Shown here piece by piece: positions 1-6,366 of a stretch of DNA of 8,572 bases (the stretch's first letter is position 1; each line of letters opens with the position of its first letter). A program made the position numbers and the translations under genes. The DNA is from Acidobacteriaceae bacterium (GTDB lineage Bacteria; Acidobacteriota; Terriglobia; Terriglobales; Acidobacteriaceae). Under the pieces are notes generated by a model. It made no database searches. It had not been told where the DNA came from and saw only the letters and a list, made by a program, of their open reading frames with translations. The stretch lies in assembly GCA_003139975.1 (NCBI GenBank), contig PLHN01000524.1, forward strand, positions 4,352 to 12,923, written 5' to 3'.

Positions 1-654
1 GGGTAGCGTCGTGCCGCGTGCGGCGGACTGATTATTCCCGGCGCTCGCGGTGATGGACGCAGCGGATCCCGCTACCGAGTGTTCGAGGACCGTCTCTTTA
101 TGCAAACCGGACGCGGTCTCGGAGACGGCAATTGCACCGACGGTGTCGGGCAACTGAAGAGAGGTACTGGCCAAGCCCTTGGCGTTGGTAACTGCCGAAG
201 TCGGATTTGTGATGCCGCCCTCATTGGCGGAGAAGTTAACGGTTACACCCGATACCGGGTTCGCGTAGATGTCCACGACCTTGGCCACGATTGGATTCGG
301 AAGAATGGAGCCGGCCATCCCGGTCTGGCTGCCTCCGCCAGAGTTGACAATTCTGGCGGGCGCCAGTGGTGTAGCGGTCTCGATAGCCCAGGCATTGCCG
401 AAACGCGCCGCGGAGGCGGTCAGCGTGTAGATCCCCGCTTTCTTGGGTAGCGTGTAGGTTGTGCTCACCGCTCCGCTGGAATTGGTAATGGCAGAGGATG
501 GATTGAACGTGCCGCCCTTGTTGCCATCGCTGAAAGTGACCGTGACCCCAGCCTGAGGTTGAGCAGTGTAAGGATCGCTAGCCACAAACTGGATCGGTGT
601 GGCCAATTTAGCCAGTACGGTCGCGGACTGATTATTGCCGCCCGTGATTGTCAA
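1..654 (-). repeat. Tandem Ig-like repeats of about 100 residues in the propeller protein
   Basis: Two complete repeats and the beginning of a third lie at about residues 541-641, 642-740 and 741-758. Each starts with a Gly/Asn-rich phrase (ITGGNNQSA, VNSGGGSQTG, ITASAGNNQSA). Repeats 1 and 2 continue with GVTVTFSD / GVTVNFSA, then NPSSAITNSSG / NPTSAVTNAKG, then a TYTLP / SLQLP strand. The aligned Gln codons sit at 628-630, 325-327 and 28-30, giving periods of 303 and 297 bases (101 and 99 residues). At DNA level, 623-640 and 23-40 differ at a single base over 18 bases. The pattern is typical of bacterial Ig-like domains used as extracellular spacers; more copies probably lie beyond the left edge. 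Confidence 0.85.
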
Positions 655-2274
655 AGTGTTGAACAGACCGTATGCTTCCAGGCTGTTCTGGGTGGCGACG
701 TACACCCTTCCGTTGACGACTGTCTGGGTCGCGAAATGGGCCAGCGGCGGCAACCTGTCGCGGGCGGCAACTTGATTGGACGTATATAGCTGCTGTAATG
801 AAACCGCGTCATAAGCCTGTACCTGGTTGCCGCTGAGCACCCAGAGGACGCCGTCGTGAATCCCGTTGGACGAAATGGAGGGCGAGTGCGACCCGATTAA
901 TCGAATCGCGGTCTGCGCGAACGGAGTTAGCAGGCCGTTTGAAAGCTGAAAAGCTTGCAGCGGCGCTCCATCCGGACTGAAGTAGACGATTCCATTCCAG
1001 ACGGCCGGAGAAGCCATGAGTTCTCCGCCATGGATCAACTGGATCTCCTGGATGGCACGGTCCTGGCCGCCGGGCACATACTGGCCCATATCGTCGCGGT
1101 CGAGGAGGTAGACGACTGCTTCTTTGCCACTCGCGATCAACTCGTGAGGATAATTACCCGGCTGATCCGGAAGGACGACCGGACCGACCGAACTGATGTC
1201 GAGATCGTGGTCGTTGAGGTAGGCCACGGTCCACGGGGTGAAGTAATCGGCGGGTTGGTCGGGTTCGTTCTGAGGATTCCACGGCGCCGGCCCAATCTTC
1301 AGAATACTGTTGCTGTAGCTTTGGCCGCCTGAGGGAATGTCATAACTTTGGCTTTCGGCGGTCGCGACGAAAATGTTGCCGGATTCATCGGCCGAAATCC
1401 CGTTCCCCGTTTGCCATATGGAGGTCAGGCCGTGGTCGGGCGAAGTGTTGAAAGCGCCGACTTGCTGCAAGTTGGCCGCGCCATAGGCGAGGAGCCAGCC
1501 CGTGTTTCCGTCGTTGCAGCCGTTCGAACCGAAGCCCAGGTAGAGGACGCCGTTGAGCAACAATATGCCCGGACGGTTTTTCTGGTGCATGCTGTTGAAT
1601 TTCGCGACGTGTCCCGTCTTGCTCACGCTGGAAGCCGTAATCTCCACCGGGCTGCCCATGCTCGTCTGCTCGGTGCCGTTCGTGATATTGAGCGCGTGCA
1701 AGTAGTGGGTGACTTGCCCGTTAATCACGCTCTTCGCGACCAGATACATGGTATTGGTCGCCGGATTGATCGCAGGCGTGCCGACAATACCTTCCTGATT
1801 AAATCCATCCATGGTGCCACAGGGCAGGAGAGGTCCACTGGCGGGCACACCCCCGTTTGTCAGGCTGACGTGCCACAACTGCGCTCCAGTGTCGGCGTCC
1901 AAGGCATAGGCGGAATCCGCTTGCGTCACGACGTACACAACGTTGTGGACGCCTTGTCCCGGAATGTCCACCTGGGGCACGTAGAGCGGCTGGGCTAGGG
2001 CCTGATAATCGATGGAAGCACTGAAAAGATGGCCAAAATTATTGCTATTAACGTTCAAGGCTGAGAGCAAGGCTTCGTTCGTATTGGCGCCGGAGCGTGT
2101 GTTGTCGCCGCGGCTGGTCGAAAGCGCCACTTGGGCCCAGGAAAAGCCTGCCAATGAGGCACACACCAATAACAGGATTGCGATTTCAAGGGCCACAGAA
2201 GATAAGTCGTGCGTTAGTCCTGGGCGCGAATCAGCTTGGGTTGCGTCCGTTGCTGCTCGAAGAAAACAGCGCAT
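1..2274 (-). CDS. Secreted PQQ-like beta-propeller protein with tandem Ig-like repeats (3' end beyond window)
   Basis: Translating the minus strand from the ATG at 2274-2272 gives 758 codons with no stop up to the window edge, so the C-terminus is missing. The N-terminus has a long polar n-region (about 27 residues), a hydrophobic core and a signal-peptidase-I-like site after FSWA (about residue 47); there is no lipobox. Residues about 50-538 match the Acidobacteriota PQQ-like propeller family: SRGDNTRSGAN near the mature start, ALDADTGAQLWHVSL near 122-136, LLLNGVLYLGFGSNG near 235, DLDISSVGPVVLPDQ near 356 and GKEAVVYLLDRDDMG near 382. These resemble blade motifs of quinoprotein-like domains, but the vicinal Cys-Cys pair of PQQ alcohol dehydrogenases is absent, so enzymatic activity is doubtful. 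From about residue 541 there are Ig-like (Big_1/invasin-type) repeats. It is probably an exported or surface protein with a structural or ligand-binding role. Substrate unknown. It is divergent from the glycosyltransferase gene. Confidence 0.9.
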   Translation of the reverse strand, partial: MRCFLRAATDATQADSRPGLTHDLSSVALEIAILLLVCASLAGFSWAQVALSTSRGDNTRSGANTNEALLSALNVNSNNFGHLFSASIDYQALAQPLYVPQVDIPGQGVHNVVYVVTQADSAYALDADTGAQLWHVSLTNGGVPASGPLLPCGTMDGFNQEGIVGTPAINPATNTMYLVAKSVINGQVTHYLHALNITNGTEQTSMGSPVEITASSVSKTGHVAKFNSMHQKNRPGILLLNGVLYLGFGSNGCNDGNTGWLLAYGAANLQQVGAFNTSPDHGLTSIWQTGNGISADESGNIFVATAESQSYDIPSGGQSYSNSILKIGPAPWNPQNEPDQPADYFTPWTVAYLNDHDLDISSVGPVVLPDQPGNYPHELIASGKEAVVYLLDRDDMGQYVPGGQDRAIQEIQLIHGGELMASPAVWNGIVYFSPDGAPLQAFQLSNGLLTPFAQTAIRLIGSHSPSISSNGIHDGVLWVLSGNQVQAYDAVSLQQLYTSNQVAARDRLPPLAHFATQTVVNGRVYVATQNSLEAYGLFNTLTITGGNNQSATVLAKLATPIQFVASDPYTAQPQAGVTVTFSDGNKGGTFNPSSAITNSSGAVSTTYTLPKKAGIYTLTASAARFGNAWAIETATPLAPARIVNSGGGSQTGMAGSILPNPIVAKVVDIYANPVSGVTVNFSANEGGITNPTSAVTNAKGLASTSLQLPDTVGAIAVSETASGLHKETVLEHSVAGSAASITASAGNNQSAARGTTLP

Positions 2275-2282
2275 TGCGATGG

Positions 2283-2289
2283 CCTCTCC
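2283..2289 (-). promoter_or_regulatory. Ribosome binding site of the propeller gene
   Basis: On the minus strand GGAGAGG sits 8 bases before the ATG at 2274. It is a near-ideal Shine-Dalgarno match and spacing, and it supports the upstream ATG over the in-frame GTG just before the hydrophobic signal core. Confidence 0.8.
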
Positions 2290-2327
2290 AACAAGAGTTT
2301 TTCCTCGACAAGTCCACGCGAGGAAGC

Positions 2328-2339
2328 TAGCACGTGCTA
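2328..2339. promoter_or_regulatory. 12-bp perfect palindrome TAGCACGTGCTA
   Basis: TAGCACGTGCTA equals its own reverse complement, with no further extension on either side. It lies about 54 bases upstream of the propeller start codon, where an operator or 5'-leader element could be. A perfect palindrome of this size can occur by chance, and no regulator family is assigned. Confidence 0.3.
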
Positions 2340-2468
2340 CTGCGGGGAAGCGTGGAATCAAGTCCGAGATCAGTAATGCACGTGGTTGTGCAGGGTAAGT
2401 CCTGCCGATACAACCCGGCGAAAAGGAAGGACATGCAATCTATTTCACATTTTGCCCTGATTATTCGC

Positions 2469-2594
2469 CTTTTGAGCTAGACGTGGCTGCTCGAACTGCA
2501 AGCGGACGGAGGCGCTTTCACGATAACCCGCTCACATGGCTCGATTCGGTGCTTTTGAGCAGTTGAGCGGGCGAGGAACCGACTGGCTCAAAAG
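2469..2594. repeat. Three copies of the 9-mer CTTTTGAGC upstream of the glycosyltransferase promoter
   Basis: CTTTTGAGC occurs at 2469-2477 and 2552-2560 on the plus strand, and as its exact reverse complement GCTCAAAAG at 2586-2594, two bases before the -35 box. The last two copies form a 9-bp inverted repeat with a 25-base spacer. A partial copy (TTGAGC, 2563-2568) sits inside that spacer. The copies start 83 and 34 bases apart. The position next to a promoter suggests binding sites for a transcription factor. A hairpin is possible but is not terminator-like, having no U run. Confidence 0.5.
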
Positions 2595-2596
2595 GT

Positions 2597-2625
2597 TTGA
2601 CCCCTCGTCGGTCCTAGGGCATAAT
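2597..2625 (+). promoter_or_regulatory. Sigma-70-type promoter of the GT39 gene
   Basis: TTGACC at 2597-2602 (5/6 to the -35 consensus) is separated by exactly 17 bases from CATAAT at 2620-2625 (5/6 to the -10 consensus). The predicted start of transcription is about 2632. This places the ATG at 2624 inside the -10 box and leaves a leader of about 45 bases before the GTG at 2678. Confidence 0.7.
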
Positions 2626-2677
2626 GTGTCTCGGAAGGCCGTGCCCCCCTGGCGAGTCCATCAAAGGCATACCCATT

Positions 2678-4387
2678 GTGACCAATCCCCTGCTGCCTCG
2701 CATTGACGAGATAGAGATATCGGAGGTGCATCCGACACCCGTCCGGCAGGCCGCCGCGGTGGGCGCGAATATTTTCTTGCTTTTGACACTGGCGTTGGTG
2801 ATCCCGATTATCACGCACGGCATCTCCAAGGGCGAGTTCGACTATAACGTTGATGAGTCACAGCACGCCGCCAGCGGCATATTCTTCGCTTCCTTGACGA
2901 GGGACCTCCCGATCGCTCATCCGGTGCAATACGCCTATGCGTATTACGCGCAGTATCCAGCCCTGAGCGGCGTCATCCATTGGCCCCCGATCTTCTATGT
3001 AACCGAAGGCATAGTGTTCCGCCTGTTTGGCGCATCCGTGGCCACGGCCCGACTCACGATACTGCTTTTTGCAATGCTTGGGTGCGTATTCTGGTTCCGC
3101 CTGGTTAATGACATACAAGGAAAATGGGCAGCCGCCCTCTCAACCGTAATTTTCGCCCTGCTTCCTTCGGTGTTGTTGTTCGAGAAAGCAGTCATGCTGG
3201 AAATACCATGCCTCGCCGTGTCGATTGCGGCTTTGTATTTCTGGTACGAATACCTGACGACGGAGCGGATTCGAGCTTTGTATTGGTTCGCGGTCATGGG
3301 TGGCGGAGCGCTGCTGGTAAAGCAGAATGCGATCTTTCTGGTTGCAGTTTGTACTTTAAGCGTTCTGCTGCTCGGTAAGTGGAGGTTGTTTCTGAATCGG
3401 CGGGTGCTAGGCCCGCTGGCGATCTTGATTGTACTGGTAGCTCCTTTCTACACCGTAGTGGCAGTGATGCATTGGAAGACCATCGCGATGGACCTGACTG
3501 GGCGTGGGTTGGCGAATGTGGAAGCAAGCGCGCGCCCAGGGCATGCTGCCAGTCTGTTGTTCTACATCAGGGCCCTTCCGGAGCAACTGGGGTGGCCGTT
3601 ACTGGTACTGGCGGCGGCCGGGATCGCGTGTTGCCGTTGGTGGAGCCAGCGCACGGCCAGTATTTTCATGGGGTGTTGGATTGCTGGCTGCTACATCACG
3701 TTCACCGCGATATCCCACAAAGAACCGCGCTATGCACTGTGCTGGATACCACCGCTAATTTATTTCGTGGTTGGTCCGCTTACGGCGAAATGGCGAGAAC
3801 CGGCGATTCGAGTCGCTGCCCGGGCGCTGGCGCTAGTAGTACTGGTGAGCAGCGTAATCGTAGGCGCGCGCTACGAACGCCCCTACCTGTCGGGGTATGC
3901 GCAGGTAGCGCATCGGATCGTTGAAACAAGCGATTCCGGGGTGATTCTGTTCGAAGCGCGGCTGCCCGCCAACTTCATATTTTTCTTGCGGGACCTCGAT
4001 CCCAATCGGCGGTTCCTAGTGCTGCGCAAGGCCCTGTGGTCTGCCCGGATAAAAACCAGCGGAGGCGTGGAGGAATTCGCGAAAACGCCCGATGACGTGC
4101 GTGACGTGATGGAGAAGAACGGGGTCAAGTACATCGTGACATCCGATCAGCCTTCAGTGTTTCAGGCGGATAGCAGCCTGCACGAGGTGCTTGAGCACGA
4201 TCTGCAGTACGAACTGGTTGATGCTTTCCCCATCGAGAGCAATGCGGCCGGATGGAAAGGTATGCGGCTGCTACTGTATCGCAATCGGCTTCCGGCGCAA
4301 CCAACGAGCGAATTCCTTCACATCCGCATGATGACCCTCTCGCACGACATCGTTCTTCCCTGGAGCCAGTTCCGACAGGTCTGGTAG
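2678..4387 (+). CDS. GT39-family (PMT_2/ArnT-like) integral membrane glycosyltransferase
   Basis: This is a multi-pass GT-C glycosyltransferase, expected to move a sugar from a polyprenyl-phosphate donor to an acceptor on the periplasmic face. From the GTG start (569 residues), the first membrane helix is at about 29-47. It is followed by a periplasmic loop with the acidic pair in NVDESQHA (D59-E60), the position of the catalytic/metal acidic motif in this fold. HWPPIFY (about 101-107) corresponds to the HxPL/HPP-type motif of PMT_2 proteins. About 10-12 hydrophobic segments follow, to about residue 395, then a soluble periplasmic domain of about 170 residues. The frame is open back to an ATG at 2624, but that codon lies in the -10 box; the GTG at 2678 has AAAGG 10 bases upstream. 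Acceptor unknown (lipid, glycan or protein). It probably forms its own transcript, with a gap of 355 bases to the next gene. Confidence 0.85.
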   Translation: MTNPLLPRIDEIEISEVHPTPVRQAAAVGANIFLLLTLALVIPIITHGISKGEFDYNVDESQHAASGIFFASLTRDLPIAHPVQYAYAYYAQYPALSGVIHWPPIFYVTEGIVFRLFGASVATARLTILLFAMLGCVFWFRLVNDIQGKWAAALSTVIFALLPSVLLFEKAVMLEIPCLAVSIAALYFWYEYLTTERIRALYWFAVMGGGALLVKQNAIFLVAVCTLSVLLLGKWRLFLNRRVLGPLAILIVLVAPFYTVVAVMHWKTIAMDLTGRGLANVEASARPGHAASLLFYIRALPEQLGWPLLVLAAAGIACCRWWSQRTASIFMGCWIAGCYITFTAISHKEPRYALCWIPPLIYFVVGPLTAKWREPAIRVAARALALVVLVSSVIVGARYERPYLSGYAQVAHRIVETSDSGVILFEARLPANFIFFLRDLDPNRRFLVLRKALWSARIKTSGGVEEFAKTPDDVRDVMEKNGVKYIVTSDQPSVFQADSSLHEVLEHDLQYELVDAFPIESNAAGWKGMRLLLYRNRLPAQPTSEFLHIRMMTLSHDIVLPWSQFRQVW

Positions 4388-4539
4388 GAGGGCGGAGGAC
4401 GTGAGCGGACTTGCGAGCTAACCTTTTCCTGCAGAACGGACCGTCGTCAGTAAGTGGGGTCGTGTCATTCTTTGGCACGCATAGTCGGGGTTCGGGCGAG
4501 TGGTCGAGGGAAAGAATGTCCCGGACGTAATGGCGAATG

Positions 4540-4557
4540 TGGGAAAAGATTTTCCCA
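4540..4557. promoter_or_regulatory. 18-bp perfect inverted repeat, candidate operator of the regulator/EPS operon
   Basis: TGGGAAAA and TTTTCCCA are perfect 8-bp complementary arms around a 2-base GA centre. The element lies 8 bases before a TATTAT -10-like hexamer (4566-4571), so it would cover the -35 region of that promoter. Compact symmetric sites of this kind suit a dimeric HTH protein. The Fis-type HTH regulator encoded 185 bases downstream is an obvious candidate ligand (inference). Confidence 0.5.
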
Positions 4558-4704
4558 GTTGTGCGTATTATGGTAACGTGGAGGCTGGATCGAGCCCAAG
4601 GTCGCAAGCCTAAGCTATTGAAATATAAGCTTGTGCCGGGCTTGTGACCGCCATCTGCCTCTCCCCGGTTGGCAATGCGAGTGCACAAAAGAGTTGAACC
4701 CTTG

Positions 4705-4731
4705 TCCGAGCAGCGGTTCCTCCGCCTCGGA
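4705..4731 (+). promoter_or_regulatory. GC-rich hairpin adjacent to the regulator start codon
   Basis: TCCGAG (4705-4710) pairs with CTCGGA (4726-4731), and GCGG (4713-4716) pairs with CCGC (4722-4725), enclosing a TTCCT loop. That makes 10 base pairs, interrupted only by a 2-base bulge (CA, 4711-4712). The 3' arm ends 11 bases before the ATG at 4743 and contains CGGA, part of the only purine-rich stretch available for ribosome binding. In mRNA it would partly mask translation initiation. A role in translational control is inference. Confidence 0.45.
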
Positions 4732-4742
4732 ATGGATTTAGC

Positions 4743-5666
4743 ATGGATCTTCACGATACCCAAGAGAGGTCACGCGATATACCTGCGCCGAATGGCGGGG
4801 CGAAAGTATGGATCGAGAGCGTGAGCCCCGGAATGCGCACGGTGGAAGAAGTACTTCGGGAATTGTCGCAAAATGATGTTCCGATGCTGGTGGTAGCCGA
4901 ACACGGGGCGGGCAAGACGGCGGCGGCGGCGCGCATTCATAGTCTTTCCCGGCGAGCCCCGGGGCCATTCCAGGTGTTTCAGGGGCGGGAAACGAGCGAG
5001 ACGGCATTAGCGGCCTGCGAACAACAGGGCGGAACAATTTATCTTCATGAAGTCGGCGATCTTCCGTCTGCGGCCCAAAAGGAAGTGCTGCGCCAGATCA
5101 GTTTGGGCGACGGCGAGCGGAATCATGTACCGCGTTACATCTGCGGGAGCTCGTGCGAACTGGAGCCCGAGGTGCGGTCGGGAAAGGTGCACGAAGACCT
5201 CTACTACCGGATCAGCGGAGTTTGTCTGCGGTTGCCCCCTCTGCGCCAGCGAAAAGAGGATATTCCTGGTCTACGGAACTGGTTTCTCGCGGTCTTTGCG
5301 GAGGATTTTAGTCAACCAGTGCCGACGCTTAGCGTAGAGACGCAAAACTTCTTTCTCGAGTATCACTGGCCCGGCAACATTCGTGAATTGAAGGATGCCA
5401 CGCGGGCGATTGTCGCACTGGGAGACGAAGCACTCGCCATGGGCGGTCTTCGTTCCTTGTTGCGCAAGAGCGAGCCTCCGAATGGGGAGATTTCTTTGAA
5501 GGATGCGGCGCGCGCGGCCTCGCGGGAAGCGGAAAGGGAACTGATCCTGCACGTTCTGGCACGAACGCGCTGGAACCGGCGGCGGGCCGCGGAGGAATTG
5601 AAGATCAGCTATAAGGCACTGCTCTATAAGCTGAAGCAGATCGGGTGTGAAGGATACGGGGCCTAA
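4743..5666 (+). CDS. NtrC-family-like AAA+/Fis-HTH regulator lacking the GAFTGA loop
   Basis: The 307-residue protein consists of an AAA+ domain like that of sigma-54 enhancer-binding proteins plus a C-terminal Fis-type (HTH_8) DNA-binding domain, with no receiver or GAF domain. A Walker A-like EHGAGKT is at 53-59, the Walker B-like GGTIYLHEV at 96-104, the DLYYRISG segment at 152-159, LPPLRQRKEDIP at 164-175, the sensor II motif WPGNIREL at 209-216 and the HTH at about 262-303. Two family hallmarks are missing. Only about 36 residues separate Walker A and Walker B (about 57 in E. coli NtrC), and the GAFTGA sigma-54 contact loop is absent. The Walker B Asp is His102. The first Arg of the usual FREDLYYR is also His (150). 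It is therefore probably a DNA-binding regulator that does not remodel sigma-54. It heads the export genes, with 46 bases to the next, suggesting control of the operon and itself. The Shine-Dalgarno is weak. Confidence 0.85.
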   Translation: MDLHDTQERSRDIPAPNGGAKVWIESVSPGMRTVEEVLRELSQNDVPMLVVAEHGAGKTAAAARIHSLSRRAPGPFQVFQGRETSETALAACEQQGGTIYLHEVGDLPSAAQKEVLRQISLGDGERNHVPRYICGSSCELEPEVRSGKVHEDLYYRISGVCLRLPPLRQRKEDIPGLRNWFLAVFAEDFSQPVPTLSVETQNFFLEYHWPGNIRELKDATRAIVALGDEALAMGGLRSLLRKSEPPNGEISLKDAARAASREAERELILHVLARTRWNRRRAAEELKISYKALLYKLKQIGCEGYGA

Positions 5667-5673
5667 GACCCCG
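5657..5673 (+). other. Small hairpin over the regulator stop codon
   Basis: CGGGG (5657-5661) and CCCCG (5669-5673) form a perfect 5-bp stem with a 7-base loop that contains the TAA stop. It is followed by an A-rich stretch, not a U run, so it is not a standard terminator. It could tune transcript processing or translational coupling between regulator and export gene, or be chance. Confidence 0.25.
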
Positions 5674-5712
5674 AAGTAAGAAAAAGCAATCAGGCACGAC
5701 GAGGAGAAGGAC

Positions 5713-6348
5713 ATGAAATTGATTTGGAACGCGGCGGCTGCGACAGTTTTATTGGCTGGCAGTATGGTGCTGGCGCAGGATGCTCCGGTGCAACCGGCCG
5801 CCACGGCCGCGCCTGAGAAGCCGGCCACCGCGGCACCGGAAAAGGACGCTGGCGTGGCTGTGGCGGGGCCGGATTACGTGATTGGACCCGAAGACGGATT
5901 GAGCATCAACGTGTGGAAGGAAGCCGATCTGACAGCGACCCTGCCGGTTCGTCCGGATGGCAAGATTTCTCTTCCGCTGCTTGGCGATGTGCAAGCCGCA
6001 GGCCTGACTCCGAGAGAGCTGGGCGAATCGATCACGGAGAAGCTGAGAAAATTTGTGGCCGACCCGCGCGTCACCGTGGTGGTGACGGCGATTAACAGCA
6101 AACGGATTTACATGGTTGGAGAAGTGACGCACAGCGGCGGCATGACAATGCTGCCCCGCATGACGGTCTTGCAGGCCCTGTCATCGGCCGGTTTGAGCCA
6201 GTTCGCCAATACGAAACGTATTTATGTTCTGCGCAGCCAAAACGGCAAACAGGAAAAGCTTCCGGTCAATTATCGCAAGCTGGTCAAAGGCGAAGCGATG
6301 GAGCAGAACTATATGCTGCAACCGGGAGACACGATTGTCGTTCCGTGA
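5713..6348 (+). CDS. Polysaccharide export protein (OPX; Poly_export + SLBB), short periplasmic type
   Basis: This 211-residue protein belongs to the Wza/GumB-like outer-membrane polysaccharide export family, which guides nascent polymer through the periplasm. A signal peptide with a cleavage site VLA-Q at 21/22 is followed by a low-complexity Ala/Pro linker holding ATAAPEK twice in tandem (about 38-44 and the preceding copy). The Poly_export domain spans about 54-126 (DYVIGPEDGLSINVW; RPDGKISLPLLGDVQAAGLT; ADPRVTVVV). One SLBB domain spans about 130-180 (IYMVGEVTHSGGM), and the chain ends right after the family's closing PGDTIVVP. There is no lipobox Cys and no C-terminal amphipathic helix like that of Wza, so it cannot by itself span the outer membrane as Wza does. 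The start has a strong GGAGAAGG two bases upstream of ATG. The adjacent barrel gene begins 18 bases downstream, fitting one transcript. Confidence 0.93.
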   Translation: MKLIWNAAAATVLLAGSMVLAQDAPVQPAATAAPEKPATAAPEKDAGVAVAGPDYVIGPEDGLSINVWKEADLTATLPVRPDGKISLPLLGDVQAAGLTPRELGESITEKLRKFVADPRVTVVVTAINSKRIYMVGEVTHSGGMTMLPRMTVLQALSSAGLSQFANTKRIYVLRSQNGKQEKLPVNYRKLVKGEAMEQNYMLQPGDTIVVP

Positions 6349-6366
6349 CGGGAAGGCTGAGTAACC

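Larger units (their letters stand above)
2290..2596. other. Divergent intergenic region between propeller gene and glycosyltransferase
   Basis: No credible gene is seen here; the short frames that enter it are antisense to the propeller gene or lack family-like composition. The right part holds three copies of CTTTTGAGC next to a strong rightward promoter. The left part holds a 12-bp palindrome (2328-2339) and two overlapping small inverted repeats: TGCAC/GTGCA (2377-2381 with 2388-2392) and GCAGG/CCTGC (2390-2394 with 2401-2405). These two stems share bases and could not both form. No convincing -35/-10 pair was found for the leftward gene. Confidence 0.6.
4388..4742 (+). other. Leader/intergenic region before the export operon
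   Basis: No protein-coding gene is supported in these 355 bases. It contains an 18-bp palindrome at 4540-4557, a -10-like TATTAT at 4566-4571 without a convincing -35, a second -10-like TATAAG at 4624-4629 with a poor -35, and a GC-rich hairpin at 4705-4731 next to the regulator start. No rho-independent terminator with a U run is visible after the glycosyltransferase stop. Confidence 0.6.

Noticed and set aside
79..1998. Several plus-strand open frames of 76-216 codons
   Set aside because: They are antisense to the continuous propeller/Ig-like frame, have arginine-rich non-family-like composition and no ribosome binding sites.
4473..4488. TGGCACG resembling the -24 half of a sigma-54 promoter, upstream of an NtrC-like gene
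   Set aside because: At the required distance the sequence is GTCG instead of TTGC, so the essential -12 GC element is missing.
4466..4518. 8-bp inverted repeat CATTCTTT / AAAGAATG
   Set aside because: The arms are 37 bases apart with no supporting inner stem; one such pair is expected by chance in a region of this size.
4125..4763. Minus-strand open frame of 212 codons across the end of the glycosyltransferase and the leader
   Set aside because: It overlaps two well-supported genes, its composition is rich in Arg, Ser and Pro without any recognisable motif, and no Shine-Dalgarno or promoter is evident.
4732..4824. 31-codon overlapping frame starting at ATG 4732, out of frame with the regulator start
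   Set aside because: The peptide has no recognisable features and mostly overlaps the regulator coding sequence; the start is noted only as a possible competitor for ribosomes.
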